Assembly: GCF_003999975.1 (NCBI RefSeq) | Contig: NZ_RJAC01000013.1 | Location: 62,001 to 126,000 of the forward strand | Length of the DNA stretch: 64,000 nt | Direction of reading: 5' to 3' | Source of the DNA: Actinoplanes solisilvae | Lineage (GTDB): Bacteria > Actinomycetota > Actinomycetes > Mycobacteriales > Micromonosporaceae | Shown here: positions 1-8,027 of the stretch, in pieces | Layout: each line of letters begins with the position of its first letter | Position numbering within the stretch: position 1 is the stretch's first letter | Made by a program: the position numbers and the translations under genes | Notes under the pieces: model-generated | Databases searched by the model: none | What the model saw: only the letters and a program-made list of their open reading frames with translations | Told to the model about the DNA's origin: nothing

Positions 1-1
1 C

Positions 2-736
2 CTGCGCCGGGCCCTCGACCGCGATCAGCTTGTGCTGCACTACCAGCCCACGGTCGACCTGCGTACGGGGGAGATCACCGGCTTCGAGGCGCTGGTGCGG
101 TGGCGGCATCCGACCCGTGGGCTGGTGCCGCCGCTCGACTTCATCGCGATCGCCGAGTCGACCGGGCTGATCGTGCCGCTGGGGCGGTGGGTGCTGACCG
201 AGGCGTGCCGGCGGGCGGTGGCCTGGGACCGGCCGCTGCGGATGGCCGTGAACGTGTCGGCGCGTCAGCTCGAGTCGGAGGACTTCCCGGCGACGGTGGC
301 CTCGGTGCTGGCCTCGACGGGCATGCCGGCCGATCGTCTCTGCCTGGAGATGACCGAGAGCGTCATGCTCACGGACACCGACGAGAATCTCGCGCGGATC
401 ATCCGGCTGAAGGGGCTGGGGGTGCGGCTCGCGATGGATGATTTCGGTACGGGGTTTTCGTCGCTGGCCTATCTGCGCCGGTTCCCGATGGACGTGCTGA
501 AGATCGACCGCTCGTTCGTGGACCGCCTGGGCATTTCGGCGCAGGACGAGACGCTGGTACGCACGATCGTGCGGCTCGGGCAGCAGTTCGGCATGGAGAC
601 CGTCGCCGAGGGCATCGAGAAGGCCGAACAGCTGGCCGCGTTGCGCGAGATGGGCTGCGACCTGGGGCAGGGTTACCTCCTGTCCCGGCCGGTGCCCGAG
701 GCCGAGGCCGAGGCGTTGCTACCCGTCTCAGCCTAG
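2..736 (+). CDS. EAL-domain cyclic-di-GMP phosphodiesterase, C-terminal part
   Basis: The gene enters from upstream of the window; 244 codons are visible in frame from base 2. They make up an almost complete EAL domain, which hydrolyses cyclic di-GMP to pGpG. The signature EAL triplet is in FEALVRW near visible residue 30. NVSARQL, LEMTES, the DDFGTG metal-binding loop, LKIDRSFV and the ETVAEGIE segment follow in the usual order, so the catalytic residues look intact. A GGDEF or sensor domain probably lies upstream but cannot be seen. The protein ends shortly after the domain. A hairpin follows the stop codon. Confidence 0.9.
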   Translation: MRRALDRDQLVLHYQPTVDLRTGEITGFEALVRWRHPTRGLVPPLDFIAIAESTGLIVPLGRWVLTEACRRAVAWDRPLRMAVNVSARQLESEDFPATVASVLASTGMPADRLCLEMTESVMLTDTDENLARIIRLKGLGVRLAMDDFGTGFSSLAYLRRFPMDVLKIDRSFVDRLGISAQDETLVRTIVRLGQQFGMETVAEGIEKAEQLAALREMGCDLGQGYLLSRPVPEAEAEALLPVSA

Positions 737-758
737 CCTCCTAGGATGCCCTAGAGGC
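736..758 (+). terminator. Candidate terminator after the EAL gene
   Basis: GCCTC at 736-740 pairs with GAGGC at 754-758, and TAG/CTA extend the stem across one bulged base. The hairpin starts on the last base of the EAL stop codon. There is no T-tract, which is common in actinobacteria. Confidence 0.4.
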
Positions 759-775
759 TGTGCTGGCCGCCGGTC

Positions 776-864
776 AGCGCGATGCGGCGATTGGCGGTCG
801 GCGGTCGGCGGTTTCCGCGCGATGCGGCGATCGGCGGTTTCCGCGCGATGCGGCGTTCGGCGGG
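776..864. repeat. Tandem GC-rich repeat, 26-bp unit, about three copies
   Basis: Copies start near 776, 816 and 842 and share the core GCGCGATGCGGCGATCGG. The first copy is longer by two extra TCGGCGG heptamers, and the last is cut short. The repeat lies in the gap between the EAL gene and pgi. I see no credible reading frame through it. Confidence 0.7.
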
Positions 865-987
865 GGAGGATCCGGGGGAAGTGATGCCCATCGCCGGCCT
901 TGTGATCTCCACATCGTCGCCGACGCCTCAGGCCGTTTCGTGCCAGGATGAAGTCGAGAGTCCGGGTTCAAGGAAGAGACTAGGACA

Positions 988-2625
988 ATGAGCGAACACG
1001 TTTCCGACAGCACCGAGTGGCAGGCGCTGCAGACTCACGCCGAGAAGTTCGCCGGTGTGCATCTGCGCGACCTCTTCGGCAGCGACCCGCGGCGCGGTGA
1101 GCGCTTCACCGTGCAGCTGGCCGACCTCACCGTCGACTACAGCAAGAACCTGGTGACCGACGAAGTGCTGAGCGCGCTGCTGGCGCTGGCCGAGCGGGCC
1201 CGGTTGCGGGAGCGGACCGCCGCGATGTTCGCCGGCGAGCACATCAACGTCACCGAGGACCGTGCCGTGCTGCACACCGCGCTGCGCCTGCCCCGCGACG
1301 CGACCCTGGTGGTCGACGGGCAAGACGTGGTGGCCGAGGTGCACGAGGTGCTCGACCGCATGGGCGCCTTCAGCGACAAGGTGCGCTCCGGCGAGTGGGT
1401 CGGCCACACCGGTCAGCGCATCAAGACGGTCGTGAACATCGGCATCGGCGGCTCCGATCTCGGCCCCGTGATGGCGTACGAGGCTCTGAAGGCCTTCAAG
1501 ACCGACGAGATCGAGTGCCGGTTCATCTCGAACATCGACCCCACCGACCTGTACGAGAAGACGCACGACCTCGACCCGGCGACAACGCTGTTCGTCGTCG
1601 TCTCCAAGACGTTCGGCACGCAGGAGACGCTCACCAACGCCACTGAGGCGCGCAACTGGCTGTTGAAGGGTCTCGGCAGCGGGGCCGGCGCCGACGCGGT
1701 CGCCAAGCACTTCGTCGCGGTCAGCACGAACGCCAAGCGGGTGGCCGACTTCGGCATCGACACCGCGAACATGTTCGGCTTCTGGGACTGGGTTGGCGGC
1801 CGCTACTCGCTGCCCTCCGCGGTCGGCCTCTCCGTCATGATCGCGATCGGCAAGGAGCAGTTCGGCGACATGCTGGCCGGCTACCACACCGTCGATCAGC
1901 ACTTCCTGAACGAGCCGCTCGAGTCGAACGTGCCGGCGCTGCTGGGCCTGCTCAACGTCTGGTACGACACGTTCCTCGGCGCCCAGTCGCACGCGGTGCT
2001 GCCCTACTCGCAATACCTGCACCGGTTCGCGGCCTACCTGCAGCAGCTCACGATGGAGAGCAACGGCAAGTCCGTACGGCTCGACGGTTCGCCGGCCTCC
2101 TACCAGACCGGCGAGGTGTTCTGGGGCGAGCCCGGCACCAACGGGCAGCACGCGTTCTACCAGCTCATCCACCAGGGCACCAAGATGATCCCGGCCGACT
2201 TCATCGGGTTCAGCACGCCCAACCACGACATCGGCGAGATGCACGACCTGTTCATGTCGAACTTCTTCGCCCAGACCGGCGCGCTCGCGTTCGGTCGCAC
2301 GCTCGACCAGGTGCTGGCCGAGGGCACGTCGCCCGAGATCGCGCCGCACCGCGTGATGCAGGGCAACCACCCGACGACCACGATCATCGCGCCGTCGCTG
2401 ACCCCGGGCGTGCTCGGGCAGCTCATCGCCCTCTACGAGCACATCACGTTCACCCAGGGCACGGTCTGGCAGATCAACTCGTTCGACCAGTGGGGTGTCG
2501 AGCTCGGCAAGGTCATGGCCAACCAGCTCGCGCCGAAGCTGACCTCGTCGTCGGCCCCGGCCACGGACGACGACTCGTCGACCAACAACCTGATCAAGCT
2601 TTACCGTACGCAGCGCGGCCGCTGA
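988..2625 (+). CDS. pgi: Glucose-6-phosphate isomerase
   Basis: Interconverts glucose 6-phosphate and fructose 6-phosphate in glycolysis and gluconeogenesis in the cytoplasm. At 545 residues it has the usual length of the large bacterial enzyme. It carries the sugar-phosphate-binding segments NIGIGGSDLGP and VVVSKTFGTQET, the GGRYSLPSAVGL block and the active-site block GEPGTNGQHAFYQLIHQG. The C-terminal DQWGVELGK supplies the conserved lysine. The start ATG at 988 is preceded by a purine-rich stretch. The gene stands alone on this strand with a 33-bp gap to the next gene. Confidence 0.97.
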   Translation: MSEHVSDSTEWQALQTHAEKFAGVHLRDLFGSDPRRGERFTVQLADLTVDYSKNLVTDEVLSALLALAERARLRERTAAMFAGEHINVTEDRAVLHTALRLPRDATLVVDGQDVVAEVHEVLDRMGAFSDKVRSGEWVGHTGQRIKTVVNIGIGGSDLGPVMAYEALKAFKTDEIECRFISNIDPTDLYEKTHDLDPATTLFVVVSKTFGTQETLTNATEARNWLLKGLGSGAGADAVAKHFVAVSTNAKRVADFGIDTANMFGFWDWVGGRYSLPSAVGLSVMIAIGKEQFGDMLAGYHTVDQHFLNEPLESNVPALLGLLNVWYDTFLGAQSHAVLPYSQYLHRFAAYLQQLTMESNGKSVRLDGSPASYQTGEVFWGEPGTNGQHAFYQLIHQGTKMIPADFIGFSTPNHDIGEMHDLFMSNFFAQTGALAFGRTLDQVLAEGTSPEIAPHRVMQGNHPTTTIIAPSLTPGVLGQLIALYEHITFTQGTVWQINSFDQWGVELGKVMANQLAPKLTSSSAPATDDDSSTNNLIKLYRTQRGR

Positions 2626-2658
2626 GAAACTGTCACACCCTGGCTCTAGGGTCGTCGT

Positions 2659-3747
2659 ATGGAAGCAACGACGGCCCTGGGCCTGCGGATGACGAGCCTG
2701 CTGCTGCGCGGGGCCGGTCCCACGTCGGTCGCCGGTGTCGTCGAGTGGTTCGGCGCGATGCAGGCGCAAGACGTGAACAGCGGGTTGTGGTCGCTCGGCG
2801 CCCGTCTGCCCGGTGTCTCGCTGGCTTCCGTGAACGCCGCGCTCGAAGACCGGTCGGTGCTGCGCACCTGGCCGATGCGGGGCACTGTCCACTTCGTCCC
2901 GGCGGCCGACGCCCACTGGATGCTCGAGCTGATGGGCGTGCGCGCGCTCGGCGGCGCGAACAAACGCCGCGAGACGCTGGGCCTCGACGAGAAGACGGTC
3001 GACCGCGCCGTCGAGATCCTCGGTTCCTCGCTGGCCGGCGGGGGTCGCCTCACCCGCTCCGAGTGCCTGACCGCGATGGTCGAGGGCGGCGTCGAGGTCA
3101 CCGGCCAGCGCGGTTACCACCTTCTCTGGTACGCCTCCCAGCGCGGGGTGACGGCCATCGCACCCCACGTCGGCAAGGAACAGACGTTCGTCCTGCTCGA
3201 CGAGTGGGTTCCCGAGCCGCGCCGCCCGTCGCGTGAGGAAGCCCTCGGCCTGATCGCCCTGCGCTATTTCCGCGGTCACGGCCCCGCCACCCGCAAAGAC
3301 TTCGCCGGCTGGACCGGCCTGCCCATGACCGACTGCCGCACCGGCATAGCCGTCACCGGCGACAGCCTGGCAGTGGTCGATGTCGACGGCGTCGAGATGT
3401 TCGCCGCGACAGACCTGCTCGACGCGGCCACGCCGTCCGCCCCCGACGAGTGGCTGGCGCTTCCAGGTTTCGACGAATATCTGCTGGGCTTCAAGGACCG
3501 GTCGTTGATGGCTTCCCCGGCCGACCTCGCGGCGATCATTCCCGGCGGCAACGGCGTGTTCCGGTCGACTCTTGTTCAGGCGGGCCGGGTGCGGGCGACG
3601 TGGACCCGCGCGCTGACCCGTAAAGGCGTCACTGTCACCGTCCAGCCATTGACGAGCTTCACCAAGCGAGATCAGGTCGCCACCACGAAAGCCCTGGAAA
3701 AGTATGCCGCCTACCTGGAGTTGCCGCTGACTGTTAACAACCCTTGA
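2659..3747 (+). CDS. Winged-helix protein of the AlkZ/HTH_42 family
   Basis: A 362-residue protein of the HTH_42 (formerly DUF1006) family, which includes the DNA glycosylases AlkZ and AlkX/YcaQ that unhook alkylated bases or crosslinks. The N-terminal WFGAMQAQD has Gln35-Ala-Gln37, matching the place and pattern of the QxQ catalytic motif of AlkZ-type enzymes. The block RTWPMRGTVHFV and the C-terminal block LPGFDEYLLGFKDRS are typical of the family. Many members sit in antibiotic clusters, but this one lies beside housekeeping genes, so a general alkylation-repair role is only an inference. Confidence 0.75.
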   Translation: MEATTALGLRMTSLLLRGAGPTSVAGVVEWFGAMQAQDVNSGLWSLGARLPGVSLASVNAALEDRSVLRTWPMRGTVHFVPAADAHWMLELMGVRALGGANKRRETLGLDEKTVDRAVEILGSSLAGGGRLTRSECLTAMVEGGVEVTGQRGYHLLWYASQRGVTAIAPHVGKEQTFVLLDEWVPEPRRPSREEALGLIALRYFRGHGPATRKDFAGWTGLPMTDCRTGIAVTGDSLAVVDVDGVEMFAATDLLDAATPSAPDEWLALPGFDEYLLGFKDRSLMASPADLAAIIPGGNGVFRSTLVQAGRVRATWTRALTRKGVTVTVQPLTSFTKRDQVATTKALEKYAAYLELPLTVNNP

Positions 3748-3811
3748 TATTTACACCTGTGAACTTCATGATGTGCGTATCGCAGGACTCGTACGCATCG
3801 AGGGAGTCGCC

Positions 3812-5140
3812 ATGGGTGTCCGTCGTCGATTGTTGGCGCTGGCCGCAGCGCTCGGACTGGCCGCCGGGACCTTCGCCGTCATCGCCACGGGCGGGGGTGT
3901 GGCGTCGGCCGCCGTGACCTGCTCGGGCACGGTCTGGTCCGAGGGCCCCACCTACACGGCCGGTCAGCAGGTCACCTACAACGCCCGCCTCTACCAGGCG
4001 CTGGTCACCCACACCGCGCACCCCGGCGCGGGCTGGAACCCGGCGTCCACCCCGTCGCTGTGGCGCGACCTCGGCGCCTGCACCGGCGGCCCGACGACCC
4101 CGCCGCCCACCACCCCACCGCCGACGACGCCTCCCCCGACGACCCCGCCGGCCACGACCCCGCCTCCGACGACGCCCCCGCCGACCGGTGACTGTGCCGT
4201 CAAGTCGCGCCCGGGCGGCAAGGTGCTGCAGGGTTACTGGGAGAACTGGGACGGCGCGTCGAACGGCGTACACCCGGGTCTGGGCTGGATCCCGATCAAC
4301 GACAGCCGCATCGCGCAGCACGGCTACAACGTGATCAACGCGGCGTTCCCGGTGATCCGCTCCGACGGCACGGTGCTGTGGGAGAACGGCATGGACGCGG
4401 GCGTGAAGGTCTCGACCCCGGCCGAGATGTGCGCGGCCAAGGCGGCCGGGGCCACGATCCTGATGTCGATCGGCGGCGCGGCCGCGGGCATCGACCTCAG
4501 CTCGGCGACCGTCGCCGACCGGTTCGTGGCCACGATCGTGCCGATCCTGCGGACCTACAAGTTCGACGGCATCGACATCGACATCGAGACCGGCCTCACC
4601 GGCAGCGGCAACATCAACACGCTGTCCGCGTCGCAGGCCAACCTGATCCGCATCATCGACGGCGTGCTGGCCGCGATGCCGTCGAACTTCGGCCTGACCA
4701 TGGCGCCCGAGACCGCGTACGTGACCGGCGGCAGTGTCACGTACGGCTCGATCTGGGGCTCCTACCTGCCGATCATCAAGAAGTACCTGGACAACGGACG
4801 CCTGTGGTGGCTGAACATGCAGTACTACAACGGCTCGATGTACGGGTGCTCGGGTGACTCGTACAACGCCGGCACCGTGCAGGGCTTCACCGTGCAGACC
4901 CAGTGCCTCAACAACGGGTTGACGATCCAGGGCACCACGATCCGCATCCCGTACGACAAGCAGGTCCCGGGCCTGCCCGCCCAGCAGGGCGCGGGCGGCG
5001 GCTACATGACGCCGTCGCTGGTGACCCAGGCCTACAACACCGTGCCCAACATCAAGGGCCTGATGACCTGGTCGATCAACTGGGACGGCTCGCGCGGCTG
5101 GACCTTCGGCGACAACGTGAAGGCCCGCCAGGGCCGCTGA
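3812..5140 (+). CDS. Secreted GH18 chitinase with CBM5/12 domain
   Basis: An extracellular chitinase of 442 residues. The order is signal peptide (MGVRRR, then a hydrophobic stretch ending ASA), a small chitin-binding CBM5/12 module with TYTAGQQVTYNARLYQA and a conserved tryptophan near LWRDLG, a Thr-Pro linker, then a GH18 barrel. The catalytic DxxDxDxE motif is DGIDIDIE, with Glu259 as the predicted acid. The substrate-binding block WLNMQYYNGS is present. I chose the ATG at 3812 because AGGGAG lies just before it and the signal peptide begins there; an in-frame codon at 3773 would put 13 unlikely residues before the signal. The degradation products would feed amino-sugar catabolism. Confidence 0.92.
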   Translation: MGVRRRLLALAAALGLAAGTFAVIATGGGVASAAVTCSGTVWSEGPTYTAGQQVTYNARLYQALVTHTAHPGAGWNPASTPSLWRDLGACTGGPTTPPPTTPPPTTPPPTTPPATTPPPTTPPPTGDCAVKSRPGGKVLQGYWENWDGASNGVHPGLGWIPINDSRIAQHGYNVINAAFPVIRSDGTVLWENGMDAGVKVSTPAEMCAAKAAGATILMSIGGAAAGIDLSSATVADRFVATIVPILRTYKFDGIDIDIETGLTGSGNINTLSASQANLIRIIDGVLAAMPSNFGLTMAPETAYVTGGSVTYGSIWGSYLPIIKKYLDNGRLWWLNMQYYNGSMYGCSGDSYNAGTVQGFTVQTQCLNNGLTIQGTTIRIPYDKQVPGLPAQQGAGGGYMTPSLVTQAYNTVPNIKGLMTWSINWDGSRGWTFGDNVKARQGR

Positions 5141-5627
5141 CCGCGCAGCTCCGAGTCGCCGGCCCGGCTCAGACCCGGGCCGGTGACTCGCGAGCGCGGA
5201 ACGAACGAGCGCGGAACGAACGAGCGCGGAACGAACGAGCGCGGAACGCACCGGCTCGAGCATCCGGCCCAGCCAGTTGGCGCCGCCCGAGCTCCAGTAC
5301 CGCGAGCCCCGATCGTCGTCGTAGAGCAGCCGGCCGCCGGATAGTCGATCGGCAGCACGTCGGGACCGCCGGGTCGGGCCCGCCGTTCGGATGGACATGA
5401 CCGCCCACCCGTACGGGAGCCGCGGTTGCCGGCCCGTCGGCCGCTTTCCGTTCCCGTGACTCGGCGTCAGCGCGCTCGCCCCGTCGGAGCCGTCGGAGCC
5501 CCGTACGCCAGAAGTGTGACCCCCGCCGCAGCACAACTTCTTTGATTTTGAAATAGTTCTGCCGTCAGTGAGGTTGTGGGTGTCAGTCAACGGGATCGTG
5601 GAAGTCCCGGCGAAGAAGGAGCGGGTC
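5141..5627. other. 487-bp gap: tandem repeat and possible gene remnant
   Basis: The gap between the chitinase and the monooxygenase has no convincing complete gene. It holds a four-copy 15-bp repeat (5191-5250). On the minus strand, about 5260-5345, lies a short protein-like segment containing YWSSGGANWLGRMLEP that has no clear start or end. The last 60 bases before 5628 are less GC-rich (ACTTCTTTGATTTTGAAAT) and probably hold the promoter of the monooxygenase. Confidence 0.5.
5191..5250. repeat. Four tandem 15-bp repeats
   Basis: CGAGCGCGGAACGAA is repeated exactly three times, then once with the last bases changed to GCA. The period is a multiple of three, yet no supported gene spans it. 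Confidence 0.85.
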
Positions 5628-6722
5628 ATGCAGTTCGGAATCTTCAGCGTCAGCGACATCACGACCGATCCGACGACCGGGCACACCCCGAGTGAGAACG
5701 AGCGCATCAAGAACATCGTCACGATCGCCAAGCACGCCGAGGAGGTCGGTCTCGACGTCTTCGCGCTCGGCGAGCACCACAACGAGCCGTTCTTCTCCTC
5801 CTCGCCGACCACCACGCTCGGCTACATCGCCGCGCAGACCGAGACGCTGCAGCTCAGCACGGCCACCACGCTGATCACCACCAACGACCCGGTGAAGATC
5901 GCCGAGGACTACGCGATGCTGCAGCACCTCTCCGGCGGCCGCATCGACCTGATGATGGGCCGCGGCAACACCGGGCCGGTCTACCCCTGGTTCGGCAAGG
6001 ACATCCGCGCCGGCATCCCACTCGCGATCGAGAACTACGCCCTGCTGCACCAGCTATGGCGTGAGCACGTCGTCGACTGGCAGGGCAAGTTCCGTACGCC
6101 GTTGCAGTCGTTCACCTCGACGCCGCGCCCGCTAGACGGCGTCCCGCCGTTCGTCTGGCACGGCTCGATCCGCAGCCCCGAGATCGCCGAGCAGGCCGCC
6201 TACTACGGTGACGGCTTCTTCGCCAACCACATCTTCTGGCCGAAGGAGCACACCCAGCGCATGATCGGCCTCTACCGCGAGCGCTTCGCCCACTACGGCC
6301 ACGGCGACCCCGACCAGGCCATCGTCGGCCTCGGCGGCCAGGTGTTCATGCGCAAGAACAGCCAGGACGCGGTCAAGGAGTTCCGGCCCTACTTCGACAA
6401 CGCCCCGGTCTACGGCCACGGCCCGACGATGGAGGACTTCACCCGCGAGACGCCGCTGACCGTCGGCAGCCCGCAGCAGGTCATCGACCGTACGCTCGGC
6501 TTCCGTGACTACGTCGGCGACTACCAGCGCCAGCTCTTCCTGATGGACCACGCCGGCCTGCCGCTCAAGACCGTCCTCGAGCAGCTCGACCTGCTCGGCG
6601 AGGAGGTCGTGCCGGTGCTGCGCAAGGAGTTCGCCGCCCTCAAGCCGGCCCACGTGCCGGACGCCCCCACCCACGCTTCCCTGCTGGCCGCCAAGACGGC
6701 CAAGGAGGAGGTCTCCGCATGA
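5628..6722 (+). CDS. LLM-class flavin-dependent oxidoreductase (CE1758-type)
   Basis: A 364-residue luciferase-like monooxygenase with a TIM-barrel fold that uses reduced FMN and O2. It begins MQFGIFSVSDITTDP and contains the family block EEVGLDVFALGEHHNEPFF, the SGGRIDLMMGRGNTGP segment and HGSIRSPEIAEQAAYYGDGF. The ATG at 5628 has GAAGAAGGA upstream, so I prefer it to the in-frame codon at 5568. It overlaps the next gene, an FMN reductase, by four bases. Paired oxidoreductase and reductase genes of this type recur in actinobacteria; the substrate is unknown. Confidence 0.88.
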   Translation: MQFGIFSVSDITTDPTTGHTPSENERIKNIVTIAKHAEEVGLDVFALGEHHNEPFFSSSPTTTLGYIAAQTETLQLSTATTLITTNDPVKIAEDYAMLQHLSGGRIDLMMGRGNTGPVYPWFGKDIRAGIPLAIENYALLHQLWREHVVDWQGKFRTPLQSFTSTPRPLDGVPPFVWHGSIRSPEIAEQAAYYGDGFFANHIFWPKEHTQRMIGLYRERFAHYGHGDPDQAIVGLGGQVFMRKNSQDAVKEFRPYFDNAPVYGHGPTMEDFTRETPLTVGSPQQVIDRTLGFRDYVGDYQRQLFLMDHAGLPLKTVLEQLDLLGEEVVPVLRKEFAALKPAHVPDAPTHASLLAAKTAKEEVSA

Positions 6723-7324
6723 AGCAGCGCACCCTGGTCGTGGTCTCGTCCGGCCTGAGCCAGCCGTCGTCGACCCGTCTGCTCGCCGACCAGCTCGCCG
6801 CGGCGACGGTCGCTGACGCGGCGGAACGCGACATCGAGCTGCGCGTCGAGGTCATCGAACTGCGTGACCTCGCCCACGACATCATGAACAACCTGCTCAC
6901 CGGTTTCCCGCCGGCGAACCTGCGGAAGGCCCTCGACGCGGTCATCGGCGCGGACGCCCTGATCGCCGTGTCGCCGATCTTCTCGGCCAGCTACGCCGGA
7001 CTGTTCAAGTCCTTCTTCGACGTGGTCGACAAGGACGCGCTGGTCGACAAGCCGGTGCTGATCGCGGCGACGGCCGGCACCGCCCGGCATTCGCTGGCGC
7101 TCGAGCACTCGCTGCGGCCGTTGTTCGCCTACCTGCGGGCCGTGACCGTACCGACCTCGGTCTTCGCCGCCACCGACGACTGGGGTTCCGACTCGGCCGA
7201 CGGCTTCCTGCAGTCGCGCGTCAGCCGCGCCGCCCAGGAACTGGTCACCGAGATCGACCGCCGCGAGCCGGTCGAGATCGTCGACCCGTTCGCGCTCAAC
7301 CACAGCTTCCGCGACATGCTCTGA
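6719..7324 (+). CDS. NADPH-dependent FMN reductase (CE1759-type partner)
   Basis: A flavodoxin-fold reductase of 201 residues that probably supplies reduced flavin to the preceding monooxygenase. The N-terminus LVVVSSGLSQPSSTRLLA is the phosphate-binding loop of the NADPH-dependent FMN reductase family, and ALIAVSPIFSASYAGLFKSF is the conserved flavin-contact block. Its ATG overlaps the stop of the monooxygenase gene as ATGA, implying coupled translation and matched amounts of the two proteins. A strong hairpin follows the stop. Confidence 0.88.
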   Translation: MKQRTLVVVSSGLSQPSSTRLLADQLAAATVADAAERDIELRVEVIELRDLAHDIMNNLLTGFPPANLRKALDAVIGADALIAVSPIFSASYAGLFKSFFDVVDKDALVDKPVLIAATAGTARHSLALEHSLRPLFAYLRAVTVPTSVFAATDDWGSDSADGFLQSRVSRAAQELVTEIDRREPVEIVDPFALNHSFRDML

Positions 7325-7336
7325 CAATCGCTTTCA

Positions 7337-7369
7337 CAAGGCGGCCTCCCGGGACGGGAGGTCGCCTTG
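7337..7369 (+). terminator. Terminator after the monooxygenase-reductase pair
   Basis: A 14-bp stem (7337-7350 with 7356-7369), fully paired in RNA if one G-U wobble is allowed, with loop GGGAC. It lies 12 bases after the reductase stop. Confidence 0.8.
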
Positions 7370-7447
7370 TTGATCATGTGTCTGAAGGCACGCGCCGATC
7401 CTCGCTGGGCGGGGTAGAAAGAAGCCACCCGACAAAGGAGTCACATC

Positions 7448-8011
7448 ATGGGCGAGATCGTGCTGATCCGGCACGGGCAGACCGAGTGGAGTGCGAACGG
7501 CAGACACACGTCGTACACCGATCTCGAACTGACCCCGGACGGTGAACGTCAGGCCCGAGCCGTGGCCGAACGCCTCAAGGACCGCAACTTCGTCGCCGTC
7601 ATCTCCAGCCCTCGCCGTCGCGCGCTGCACACCGCCGAACTGGCCGGACTCAAGATCACCGAGACCACCGAAGACCTGGCCGAGTGGAACTACGGCGAAT
7701 ACGAAGGCATCACCACGGCCACGATCCACCAGACCGACCCGAACTGGTGGCTGTTCCGCGACGGCGCCCCCGGCGGCGAGTCGCCCGACCAGATCTCCGC
7801 CCGCGTCGACCGGGTGCTCGCCCACGCCCGCACCTTCCTCGACCGCGGTGACGTGGCCCTCATCGGTCACGGCCATGCCCTGCGCGTCGTCGGCGCCCGC
7901 TGGATCGAGCTTCCCGCCGAATACGCCGGCCGCCTCAGACTGGGCACGGCCACCCTGTCGCTGCTCGCCTACGAACACGGGCGCCCCGCCATCGACTCCT
8001 GGAACGCCTGA
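7448..8011 (+). CDS. Histidine phosphatase family protein (phosphoglycerate-mutase-like)
   Basis: A 187-residue member of histidine phosphatase branch 1. The catalytic RHG is in LIRHGQTEWS (His9), followed by SSPRRRALHTAEL with its phosphate-binding arginine, an acid near EWNYGEYEG and the second catalytic histidine in LIGHGHALR. The enzyme removes phosphate from an unknown small substrate; the family also contains mutases, but the short length favours a phosphatase. AAAGGAG just before the ATG fixes the start. The MFS gene follows after 16 bases and may be cotranscribed. Confidence 0.88.
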   Translation: MGEIVLIRHGQTEWSANGRHTSYTDLELTPDGERQARAVAERLKDRNFVAVISSPRRRALHTAELAGLKITETTEDLAEWNYGEYEGITTATIHQTDPNWWLFRDGAPGGESPDQISARVDRVLAHARTFLDRGDVALIGHGHALRVVGARWIELPAEYAGRLRLGTATLSLLAYEHGRPAIDSWNA

Positions 8012-8027
8012 CCCCCGCCGTCCTCGT

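Noticed and set aside
928..3279. Very long open frame antisense to pgi and the AlkZ-like gene
   Set aside because: A shadow caused by GC-rich third positions. Its product is rich in Arg, Gly and Val with no domain, and the plus-strand genes are certain.
3773..3811. Earlier start codon for the chitinase
   Set aside because: It would put 13 residues before a textbook signal peptide, and the good ribosome site belongs to the ATG at 3812.
4090..4190. CCGACGACC-type repeat as a separate element
   Set aside because: It encodes the Thr-Pro linker of the chitinase, a normal feature of secreted polysaccharide enzymes.
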